DNA of 6,916 bases from SKLM01 sp964450435. GTDB lineage: Bacteria > Chloroflexota > Anaerolineae > B4-G1. The translations under genes and the position numbers were made by a program. The notes beneath the pieces were generated by a model. It saw nothing but the letters and a program-made list of their open reading frames with translations, was not told the DNA's origin and made no database searches. Positions 1-5,556 of the stretch are shown piece after piece. Numbering within the stretch: position 1 is the stretch's first letter; each line of letters opens with the position of its first letter. The stretch covers positions 1-6,916 of the forward strand of contig CAYVCX010000101.1 in assembly GCA_964450435.1 (NCBI GenBank). Direction: 5' to 3'.

Positions 1-14
1 CTCCGGCAAACAGA

Positions 15-46
15 AGCCCCTGTGAATCTCGAGATCCCCAGGGGCT
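15..46 (-). terminator. Stem-loop downstream of etfA, possible intrinsic terminator
   Basis: An exact 8-bp inverted repeat, AGCCCCTG at 15-22 and CAGGGGCT at 39-46, encloses a 16-nt loop. The loop contains a self-complementary ATCTCGAGAT (26-35), so the hairpin can extend with two mismatches. In the direction of transcription it begins 63 nt after the etfA stop codon and is followed by TCTGTTTGCC, only a weak T-rich tract. The position after the last gene and the GC-rich stem fit an intrinsic terminator. The poor T-tract means it could instead be an mRNA 3'-end stabilising hairpin. The window ends just beyond it, so I cannot see whether another gene follows. Confidence 0.5.
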
Positions 47-109
47 GTCCTGAGTTGAACCGCAGCCGTAGAAGGCTCTATTCAAATCACTTGACAGGAC
101 TTAGAACAT

Positions 110-1141
110 CTATTCAAGTGCCTCCAGCAGCGCCGGCAGCACCTCCTCTGGCTCCGCTGCCACACATAGGTCGCCCAATGCAAAGATGGGCGCACGCCGA
201 TCCGGATGGATCGCCACGATGAACTTCGACCCCTCGACTGCCGCATTGTGAAACGTGTCGCCGCGGATGCCCACGGCTACGTAAACCTCCGGAGAGATCC
301 TGACGCCGCGTACGTCCACGATCCGATCGGCCTCAACCAGCCCAGCGTCCCATGCACCCCGATCGCCGGCCAGATGGGCACCCATCGCCTCCGCCAGCCG
401 CTCGACCAGTCCAAAATTACCCGCCTGCCGACCCGCGGCTACCACCGTCGCTGCCTTGGACAATGACACTTCCGGCGGCTCGAACCCCTCTGCCGGACCA
501 AGCACCCGCACTGCCCGCTTCGCTGGCTCGATGTCCAGCATCGTGGGTTCGCCCCTCCGGTACTCGTCCAGGAAGGGTACCGAAAATGCGCCTGATTCGA
601 TAGTCAGGAACTGCGGTCGTGCCTCGGGGCAGGCTCTGATCTCGAAGTACTCGCCGCCGTAGACAGGCAGCGTCGCCTCGACTGCCCGGCTCGTCCCCTC
701 CAGCGTCGCCGCTGTCACGTGCTCAATCAACCCGCCGCCCATGCGTTGCGCCAGTCGGGGCGCCAGTGCCTGCCCAAGCTCGGTAGCCCCGAAGATAACG
801 ATCTCCGGCTGCTCCTCCTGGAACAGCTCAGCCAGTACCTCCAGATATGGCTTCACGGCAAAGACAGACAACGCCTCGTGCTCGGCAACGCGCACGCCGT
901 CGGCCCCGGCATGATACGCTGTTTCGGCCAGCGCAGTGACGTCATCGCCGAGGAGGACGACGTAGACGTAGGCTCCGAGCGAGTCCGCCAGAGCTCGGGC
1001 CGCGCCGATAGCCTCCAGGGTCACGGGCGCGATCTCACCATTGGCGAAGTCGGCAACGACCCACACCCCTCCCCCGCCCTCCGCCTCCTCAAGGGCCTCA
1101 TCCTGCTGCGCCATCACCAAATCAAGGTATGAAGCATCCAT
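110..1141 (-). CDS. etfA: Electron transfer flavoprotein alpha subunit, divergent FAD domain
   Basis: This is the alpha subunit of the ETF heterodimer, which takes electrons from acyl-CoA dehydrogenases through a bound FAD and passes them to a membrane quinone oxidoreductase. It has 343 residues, longer than the usual 310-320. The extra length is an N-terminal extension of about 25 residues (MDASYLDLVM..., Gly-rich at 22-25) before the normal first strand VWVVADF. The N-terminal ETF domain spans about 26-200. The C-terminal FAD domain spans about 230-343 and shows GRQAGNF, GDRGAWDAG, PEVYVAVGI, SKFIVAIH and APIF in the expected order. Against the human protein (numbering from memory), Arg238, Arg261 and His298 match FAD contacts. 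However, Ser248, Gln262, Gln265, Thr266, Ser281, Gln285 and Asn300 are replaced by Asp260, Ile274, Val277, Arg278, Arg293, Phe297 and His312. The start is fixed by GGAGG motifs 5 and 9 nt upstream; the more distal one contains the etfB stop codon, and the genes are 13 nt apart. The family call is firm, but normal FAD binding is uncertain. Confidence 0.9.
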   Translation of the reverse strand: MDASYLDLVMAQQDEALEEAEGGGGVWVVADFANGEIAPVTLEAIGAARALADSLGAYVYVVLLGDDVTALAETAYHAGADGVRVAEHEALSVFAVKPYLEVLAELFQEEQPEIVIFGATELGQALAPRLAQRMGGGLIEHVTAATLEGTSRAVEATLPVYGGEYFEIRACPEARPQFLTIESGAFSVPFLDEYRRGEPTMLDIEPAKRAVRVLGPAEGFEPPEVSLSKAATVVAAGRQAGNFGLVERLAEAMGAHLAGDRGAWDAGLVEADRIVDVRGVRISPEVYVAVGIRGDTFHNAAVEGSKFIVAIHPDRRAPIFALGDLCVAAEPEEVLPALLEALE

Positions 1142-1146
1142 CGATA

Positions 1147-1156
1147 CCTCCCTCCT
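1147..1156 (-). promoter_or_regulatory. Double Shine-Dalgarno of etfA overlapping the etfB stop
   Basis: On the minus strand the etfB stop codon TAG is read inside AGGAGG (1151-1156), and a second GGAGG follows at 1147-1151. The spacings to the etfA ATG are 9 and 5 nt. Ribosomes ending etfB therefore stop on the etfA binding site, which suggests translational coupling and balanced production of the two ETF subunits. This also decides the etfA start in favour of the N-terminally extended form. Confidence 0.7.
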
Positions 1157-1943
1157 ACCCCCGCAGCCGTTCCCGAAGGGCTTCCGCTACGATCTGGGCC
1201 GCCTCCTCGCCCGTGCCCTCCACAAGTGTGCCCCGCTCCCGTTCCGGCGGGAAGTCGCGTCCACGATCCGCGAGGACTGGCACGCGCATGTCTGCCGGCA
1301 GCAGGTCCTCGGCATTCCACTCCTCAACCGCGGCGCCGAACTCGCCCTCGCCGCGGTACACGTTGATCAGGCGCACCCCGTCCGCATAGCGCGGCTTCAA
1401 TGCCCCTGCGCGCACCGTCACGACGGCCGGGAGGTCCGCCGCGACACGCACAAACCCATCTCCGTCACGCCGCACAGCGCGAACACACCCGTCGGCCGCC
1501 TCCACCGACCAGGCCCCTCCGATCTGCGGCCATCCCAGCGCCTCGGCCAGGCGCAGGCCCAGCTGCCCCTGACCGGTATCCAGCCTGGTCGCACCGACGA
1601 GGATCAGATCACCTCCCCCCAGTCGCCCGATCACGGCTTCCAGTGCCCGAGCCGCCACGGCCTCGTCGGCACCCTGGAAGCTTGCACCCGATAGGTAGAC
1701 CGCCCGGTCCGCTCCCATCGCGAGCCCGCGCCGCAGCGTGTCGTCATCTGGTTCCGGCTGGCCCGAGACGACCACGACTTCACCTCCGGCGCGGTCCTTG
1801 ATGCGCAGCGCCGCCTCCAGGGCGCAGTGATCGGCCGGCTGCAGGATGTACTCTTCGCGGTTGATGAAAAGCCGACGGAGTCGCCGGTGGGCCACAATGC
1901 CATCCGGGTCGAGAACCCTTCTCAGTGGAACGATCATTCGCAT
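1155..1943 (-). CDS. etfB: Electron transfer flavoprotein beta subunit, divergent
   Basis: This is the beta subunit of ETF, partner of the alpha subunit encoded immediately downstream. In ordinary ETFs it binds AMP and carries the loop that docks acyl-CoA dehydrogenases; in bifurcating ETFs it binds a second FAD. The 262 residues match the usual length. Landmarks in order are QPADHCALEAALRIKD (35-50; family NPFDEYALEEALRLK), LAMGADRAVYLS (74-85), GATRLDTGQGQLG (117-129), LPAVVTVRAGALKPRY (171-186) and a C-terminal PPERERGTLVEG (232-243). The usual DGDTGQVGP nucleotide motif is altered to DTGQGQLGL. After PRY, the position of the human docking-loop leucine (Leu195, from memory) is Gly189. The start has AAGGAGGG (1951-1958), with its GGAGG core 8 nt upstream; the alternative Met3 is too far from it. 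It lies 16 nt after the acyl-CoA dehydrogenase stop. A FixA-like or YgcR-like ETF beta is possible. The family is secure, the subtype is not. Confidence 0.9.
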   Translation of the reverse strand: MRMIVPLRRVLDPDGIVAHRRLRRLFINREEYILQPADHCALEAALRIKDRAGGEVVVVSGQPEPDDDTLRRGLAMGADRAVYLSGASFQGADEAVAARALEAVIGRLGGGDLILVGATRLDTGQGQLGLRLAEALGWPQIGGAWSVEAADGCVRAVRRDGDGFVRVAADLPAVVTVRAGALKPRYADGVRLINVYRGEGEFGAAVEEWNAEDLLPADMRVPVLADRGRDFPPERERGTLVEGTGEEAAQIVAEALRERLRG

Positions 1944-1959
1944 AGCTCAACCCTCCTTG

Positions 1960-3126
1960 TCACGGACTGATTCGCACACCGTGCTCGCGGAAGAGGCGCG
2001 AGGCAATGACGATGCGCTGAATCTCATTGGTGCCCTCGAAGATCTCGGCGATCCGCGCGTCGCGGAAGGCCCGCTCGATAGGGAAGTCACGCGTGTAGCC
2101 CAGGCCCCCGTGGATCTGGAGCGCCATGTCGATGGCCCGCGAAGCCACCTCCGACCCGTACATCTTGCACATCGCCGCCAGCCGGGTGAAGGACTGGCCC
2201 GTATCCACCATCCACGCCACTCGGTAGACTAGGCTCCGAAGCGCCTCTATCTCCGTTGCCATGTCGGCGATCATCCACTGGACCGACTGCTTCTGAGCCA
2301 GTTCCGTGCCGAACTGCTCTCGCGTCTTGGCCCAGTCAATGGACCAATCCAGTGCCGCCTGCGCGCCGCCGAGGCAGGCAGCGCCGAGGGTCAGCCGTCC
2401 CATGTCGAGCGACTTCATGAACGTGACGAATCCCTCACCGACCTTGCCCAGGACGTTGTCGTGAGGCACGCGCAGGTTGTCAAACACAAGCTCGGCCGTG
2501 CTCGTCCCCCGGATGCCCATCTTATCCTCTTCCCGCGCCACCTCAAAGCCAGGCCACTCCGTCTCGACGATGAAGGCAGTGATGCCGCCCCGGGCACCCA
2601 GGGACGGATCGGTAACCGCCATGACCGTGATGACGTCCGCGTACCCTCCGTTGGTGATGTAGATCTTCCCCCCGTTGATGACCCACTCATCTCCGTCACG
2701 GATGGCGCGCGTGCTGATGTTCGCCGCGTCCGATCCAGCGTTCGATTCCGTCAGACCGAAGGCAGCGAACTGCCTGCCCCTCGCCAGCGGCGCCAGGTAC
2801 TTCCGCTTCTGTTCTTCGGTGCCGTCGAGGTGAATTGCCATCGCGCCGATGCCGATGTGCGCACCTACGTTCGTCGCCGTAGAGGTGCACACGCGCCCCA
2901 ACTCCTCCATCAGAATGCAGTAGCCAGCCTCGCCCGCGTCCATCCCACCGTATTCCTGGGGGAAGCACACGCCCAGAAGGCCTATCTCACCCAGCTTGCG
3001 CAACACCTCCATCGGAACTCGATGCTCGCGGTCAATCTCCGCTGCGATGGGCGCGACCTCGTTCTCGGCGAACTCCCGGATCATCCGTCGCAGAGCCTCG
3101 TGTTCCGGAGAGAATCTGAAGTCCAT
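1960..3126 (-). CDS. Acyl-CoA dehydrogenase with canonical catalytic glutamate
   Basis: This is a flavin acyl-CoA dehydrogenase. It oxidises an acyl-CoA thioester to the trans-2-enoyl-CoA, reducing bound FAD, which is then reoxidised by ETF. At 388 residues it has the standard short/medium-chain length. An N-terminal helical domain (about 1-115) leads to the FAD/substrate strand motif FGLTESNAGSD (123-133), a beta domain, and a C-terminal helical domain. The latter has the FAD-binding TREQFG (268-273) and QIHGGLGYTRD (337-347), which fits the second family signature including Arg352 and Asp356. The catalytic base is Glu364 in IFEGTNEIQ, the position of MCAD Glu376, and Gly243 occupies the alternative IVD/LCAD position, as expected for this type. 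The start has AGGAGGT with its GGAGG core 5 nt upstream, and the preceding dehydrogenase gene ends within this site. The substrate chain length cannot be read from sequence. Neighbouring etfB and etfA are presumably its electron acceptor. Confidence 0.95.
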   Translation of the reverse strand: MDFRFSPEHEALRRMIREFAENEVAPIAAEIDREHRVPMEVLRKLGEIGLLGVCFPQEYGGMDAGEAGYCILMEELGRVCTSTATNVGAHIGIGAMAIHLDGTEEQKRKYLAPLARGRQFAAFGLTESNAGSDAANISTRAIRDGDEWVINGGKIYITNGGYADVITVMAVTDPSLGARGGITAFIVETEWPGFEVAREEDKMGIRGTSTAELVFDNLRVPHDNVLGKVGEGFVTFMKSLDMGRLTLGAACLGGAQAALDWSIDWAKTREQFGTELAQKQSVQWMIADMATEIEALRSLVYRVAWMVDTGQSFTRLAAMCKMYGSEVASRAIDMALQIHGGLGYTRDFPIERAFRDARIAEIFEGTNEIQRIVIASRLFREHGVRISP

Positions 3127-3130
3127 AGCT

Positions 3131-3139
3131 ACCTCCTCA
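3131..3139 (-). promoter_or_regulatory. Shine-Dalgarno overlapping the upstream stop codon (TGAGGAGGT)
   Basis: The TGA stop of the first acyl-CoA dehydrogenase (3137-3139) is fused to an extended consensus ribosome binding site, giving TGAGGAGGT on the minus strand. The ATG of the second dehydrogenase follows 5 nt after the GGAGG core. This arrangement favours translational coupling of the two dehydrogenases, so that they are made in similar amounts. Confidence 0.7.
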
Positions 3140-4303
3140 GGGCGTTACTCCGACGTCCCATTCGGCCAAGACGTGCCCCGCAATGCGCACGTTGTGCACC
3201 TCGGTTGGCCCGCCGATGAGGCCAAGCGCCCGGGCGTCGCGGTATTTCCGGGCCATCGGGTAGTCCTCCATGTAACCGTAGCCCCCCATGACCTGTATCA
3301 TACGGTCGGTCACGTCAGCCGCCACACGGGCACCAAATGTCTTCACCGCCGACCCCTCGAGCTCTGCATCGACACCCTGATCCAGTTGCCAGGCCGCGTG
3401 ATACACCAGGTGGCGTAGCGCTTCTACCTCCGTAGCGCTCTCCGCGATGAAGTTCTGGATGGCCTGCTTCTCGGCGATGGGAACCCCAAATTGGACCCGT
3501 TCGCTGGCGAACTGAGCTGCCACTTCCAGACTATCTTCAGCCACTCCCAGCGCGGCTGCCCCCAGCGTCACTGCCATACGGTTCTGCGCGGACTCGGCGA
3601 TCTCCTGCCCCCCTCCTTCTTCACCCAGGCGACTGGCAGCCGGCACACGGCAGCCCTCCAGGTAGAGGGTGTTGAAGGGGACATTCCGCAGCCCCAGCGT
3701 GGGCTCTCGGTAGCCCACTGTCAGGCCGGTGACGTCGGAAGGAACCAGGAACGCAGTGATGCCCTCTGGGCCTTCCGCAAACACGACGAACAAACCAGCT
3801 ATCTCGCCGTTGGCGACCCACGTCTTGACGCCGTCAATCACGTAATCGTCTCCGTCAATCACAGCCCGTGTCCGCAGTCTCGATGTGTCGCTCCCCGCGT
3901 CTGGCTCGGTCAGCGCGAACGCGCCCAGGCGAACGCCGGGCCCGCCGTCGCCCCCGGCCGCCAGCGGCGCCAGATATGCCTCCTTCTGAGCCTCGCTGCC
4001 GTGCTTGAGAACCGACATCGCTACAAGACTCACGTGAGTGCCCAGCGAGACAGCAACCGACATGCAGTCTCGCGCCAGCGCCTCAACGAGCAGCCCGTAG
4101 CTGACGAAATCCAGCGATGCGCCCAAGTACTCTTCTGGAAGCGTAGCTCCAAGGAAGCCCTGGCGAGCCGCCTTCTGGAGCACATTCAGAGGGGGCGTCT
4201 CCTCGTGGTCCAACTCCTCCGCTACAGGCGCAATCTCCTTCGTGGAGAAGTCCTCGAACATAGCGCGGAACATCTTCTGTTCTTCACTGAGAGCAAAATC
4301 CAT
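3137..4303 (-). CDS. Acyl-CoA dehydrogenase-like protein lacking the catalytic glutamate
   Basis: This is an acyl-CoA dehydrogenase-family flavoprotein, 388 residues long like its downstream neighbour but clearly diverged from it. Family motifs are present: FALTEPDAGSD (129-139), the FAD-binding ERVQFG (268-273) and QVMGGYGYMED (337-347) followed by Arg352 and Asp356 in the signature spacing. FAD binding is therefore likely. A short Gly-rich insert, GGDGGPG (117-123), precedes the first motif. The C-terminal active-site loop reads LIGGPTEVH, placing Gly364 (codon GGC, 3212-3214) where the neighbour has Glu364. The alternative catalytic position used by IVD and LCAD is Met243. The xGPxEVH wording recalls the ACAD10/11 group, which I remember as having Asp there. 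It may be a non-catalytic partner, an enzyme with a relocated base, or one acting on an unusual substrate. The start has GGGAGGGG 5 nt upstream (its GGAGG core 7 nt upstream). It is the first gene after a 350-nt gap with a possible promoter. Confidence 0.9.
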   Translation of the reverse strand: MDFALSEEQKMFRAMFEDFSTKEIAPVAEELDHEETPPLNVLQKAARQGFLGATLPEEYLGASLDFVSYGLLVEALARDCMSVAVSLGTHVSLVAMSVLKHGSEAQKEAYLAPLAAGGDGGPGVRLGAFALTEPDAGSDTSRLRTRAVIDGDDYVIDGVKTWVANGEIAGLFVVFAEGPEGITAFLVPSDVTGLTVGYREPTLGLRNVPFNTLYLEGCRVPAASRLGEEGGGQEIAESAQNRMAVTLGAAALGVAEDSLEVAAQFASERVQFGVPIAEKQAIQNFIAESATEVEALRHLVYHAAWQLDQGVDAELEGSAVKTFGARVAADVTDRMIQVMGGYGYMEDYPMARKYRDARALGLIGGPTEVHNVRIAGHVLAEWDVGVTP

Positions 4304-4343
4304 CCCAACCCCTCCCGCTTATGCTCAGCTACTCCATTGATTG

Positions 4344-4400
4344 AGGTGCTCCGGTCCTGGTTGGCCGCCGCGAGACGATAACGGTGGGGCCGGAGCACCT
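4344..4400. repeat. Exact 11-bp inverted repeat ahead of the acyl-CoA dehydrogenase operon
   Basis: AGGTGCTCCGG (4344-4354) is matched exactly by CCGGAGCACCT (4390-4400), with 35 nt between the arms. The match continues over two more positions (CC/GG) after one mismatch. The downstream gene's start codon lies 40 nt beyond the nearer arm. No T-tract follows in the direction of transcription, so it is unlikely to be an intrinsic terminator. Possible roles are a 5'-leader hairpin or two half-sites for a DNA-looping regulator. The inverted repeat is seen directly; its function is inferred. Confidence 0.6.
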
Positions 4401-4406
4401 GCCGGA

Positions 4407-4435
4407 ACGATTCTGACGGCCGACCAGACTGTCAA
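4407..4435 (-). promoter_or_regulatory. Possible sigma70-type promoter for the acad-acad-etfBA unit
   Basis: A perfect -35 hexamer TTGACA (minus strand, 4435-4430) is followed 17 nt later by AATCGT (4412-4407), which matches TATAAT at 3 of 6 positions, including the conserved A2 and T6. Initiation about 7 nt downstream would fall near 4400, at the outer edge of the inverted repeat, and give a leader of about 97 nt before the first dehydrogenase. The weak -10 makes this tentative. Confidence 0.35.
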
Positions 4436-4653
4436 ACCGGCCTTGCTGCGATGTCGCCGCGTTCTTCTTGCCTGTGAAGCACGATATGGCGGCGATGCCG
4501 GGCCTATTCTCGCCGCGACGATGCATGCACAGTCACCGCGGCGTCAGAACAGGATTCTGCCCCGGGGCGCCGATACACTGGCAAACGGACGGGCTGGTAG
4601 GCTGACCTCCAGTCTGGGCAGTTGCCAATCTTCCGTCTTCCCGGTCCGCCAGC

Positions 4654-5454
4654 TCACCGATCCTCGAACTCCGGCTGTCGCTTCTCCAGGAAGGCGCTCA
4701 CCCCCTCCCGAATGTCCTCGGTGTCGGCCAGGCCCACAAACTGGTCCTTCTCCATCTCCAGGCCTTCCTCGACGGTCCGCTCCAGGCCTTTCGTGACCGC
4801 GCGCAGCGTCGCCGCGATGGGGAACTTCGACTTGGACACGATCTTCCGAGCCAGTCCACGCGCCTCCTTCAGAATTGCGCCCGCCGGTACGACCTTGTTG
4901 ACCAGGCCGACGCGGTAGGCCTCCTGCGCTGTGATCATGTCGCCTGTGAGAATCATCTCCAGGGCTTGGGCTTTGCCCACTATCCGCGGCAGTCGCTGGG
5001 TCCCCCCCCATCCCGGAATGAGCCCCAGGTTGATCTCTGGCTGCCCCAGCCGGGCGCGGTCCGAGCAAATGCGCATGTGGCAAGCCATGGCCAACTCCAG
5101 ACCCCCGCCCAAACAGAAGCCGTTGATAGCAGCGATGACCGGCTTGGTGGCTGTCTCGATCTTGAGATTCACGCCCTGCCCTCGCTCGATGAACTCTCGA
5201 GCCTCACCGTAGCCCTCACCAGGATGTTCAAGAAGCTCCTTGATCTCCGGGATATCCGCGCCTGCGACGAACGCGTTCGTTCCCCCACCGGTGATCACGA
5301 TGGCCTTGACCTCGTCATCGGCCATCAACTCGTCTATCGCCTCATCCAGCTCAGTCACCACCTGCTTGTTGAACGAGTTTACCGGCGGGTGATCGATCGT
5401 CAACAAGGCAATCCGGTCTTCAACTTCCGTGCGGATGTTCTGCCATTCGCCCAT
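4654..5454 (-). CDS. Enoyl-CoA hydratase (crotonase family)
   Basis: This enzyme adds water to trans-2-enoyl-CoA to give the L-3-hydroxyacyl-CoA, the step between the dehydrogenases and the hydroxyacyl-CoA dehydrogenase encoded here. From the chosen start it has 266 residues, normal for a single-domain crotonase. The N-terminus IALLTIDHPPVNSFN leads to the first oxyanion-hole strand FVAGADI (62-68) and then NGFCLGGGLELAM with Gly117 and Glu120. Next comes GQPEINLGLIPGWGGTQRL with Glu140. The two glutamates sit 20 residues apart, as in rat mitochondrial hydratase (Glu144 and Glu164), so true hydratase activity is expected. The frame is open 30 nt further to an ATG at 5484, but only the ATG at 5454 has a ribosome binding site, AGGAGG at 5461-5466 with 6-nt spacing. 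It lies 102 nt after the hydroxyacyl-CoA dehydrogenase gene and 350 nt before the next gene. Chain-length preference is not visible. Confidence 0.95.
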   Translation of the reverse strand: MGEWQNIRTEVEDRIALLTIDHPPVNSFNKQVVTELDEAIDELMADDEVKAIVITGGGTNAFVAGADIPEIKELLEHPGEGYGEAREFIERGQGVNLKIETATKPVIAAINGFCLGGGLELAMACHMRICSDRARLGQPEINLGLIPGWGGTQRLPRIVGKAQALEMILTGDMITAQEAYRVGLVNKVVPAGAILKEARGLARKIVSKSKFPIAATLRAVTKGLERTVEEGLEMEKDQFVGLADTEDIREGVSAFLEKRQPEFEDR

Positions 5455-5556
5455 TGGTTTCCTCCTGTGTCGGTACACCGGCATATCGGTAGATTGCTAA
5501 CATGGGAACAGCAACGCTCCCATCACACCCTGTCTACCAGTTCGCCAATCCATGCC
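5455..5556. other. 102-nt spacer between hydroxyacyl-CoA dehydrogenase and hydratase genes
   Basis: The spacer holds the hydratase ribosome binding site and a small exact 6-bp inverted repeat, ATGGGA (5502-5507) and TCCCAT (5518-5523), with a 10-nt loop. TCGGTA also occurs twice in direct orientation (5470-5475 and 5486-5491). There is no T-tract, so read-through into the hydratase gene is likely. I see no gene in this spacer. Confidence 0.4.
5461..5466 (-). promoter_or_regulatory. Start-deciding ribosome binding site of the enoyl-CoA hydratase
   Basis: AGGAGG on the minus strand lies 6 nt before the ATG at 5454-5452. The longer reading frame's ATG at 5484-5482 has no purine-rich site before it, and its ten extra residues (MPVYRHRRKP) resemble no family N-terminus. 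This motif therefore fixes the shorter start. Confidence 0.8.

Larger units (their letters stand above)
4304..4653. other. 350-nt non-coding gap dividing the cluster
   Basis: No open frame here has a plausible ribosome binding site or recognisable protein sequence. The gap contains a minus-strand TTGACA (4430-4435), an exact 11-bp inverted repeat (4344-4354 and 4390-4400), a 7-bp stem GCGGCGA/TCGCCGC (4489-4495 and 4510-4516), another TCGCCGC (4454-4460) that could compete for the same arm, and the 10-bp palindrome GCCCCGGGGC (4559-4568). I see no T-tract following any stem, so no intrinsic terminator for the hydratase gene is evident. It is the largest gap between genes in the window and probably separates two transcription units. 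Confidence 0.6.

Noticed and set aside
91..96. TTGACA on the plus strand as a promoter for a gene to the right
   Set aside because: There is no matching -10 of note, and everything to the right on the plus strand is antisense to real genes.
1041..1694. A 217-codon plus-strand open frame across the etfB/etfA junction
   Set aside because: It crosses two real genes in antisense and has no ribosome binding site or recognisable domain.
2461..3219. A 252-codon plus-strand open frame opposite the second acyl-CoA dehydrogenase
   Set aside because: It is antisense to a conserved gene with intact catalytic motifs, and its translation is Arg/His/Pro-rich with no family resemblance.
3491..4381. A 296-codon plus-strand open frame opposite the first acyl-CoA dehydrogenase
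   Set aside because: It is fully antisense to a strongly supported gene, has no recognisable motif and low-complexity His/Arg/Gln-rich composition. It is a GC-rich shadow frame.
4329..4526. A 65-codon minus-strand open frame in the 350-nt gap
   Set aside because: No ribosome binding site precedes it, it overlaps the putative promoter and inverted repeat, and the peptide resembles nothing I know.
4559..4568. GCCCCGGGGC palindrome as a terminator for the hydratase gene
   Set aside because: A 10-bp palindrome leaves too few bases for both stem and loop, and no T-tract follows.
5455..5484. Longer start for the enoyl-CoA hydratase at 5484
   Set aside because: No Shine-Dalgarno precedes that ATG, whereas AGGAGG sits 6 nt before the ATG at 5454, where the family's usual N-terminus begins.
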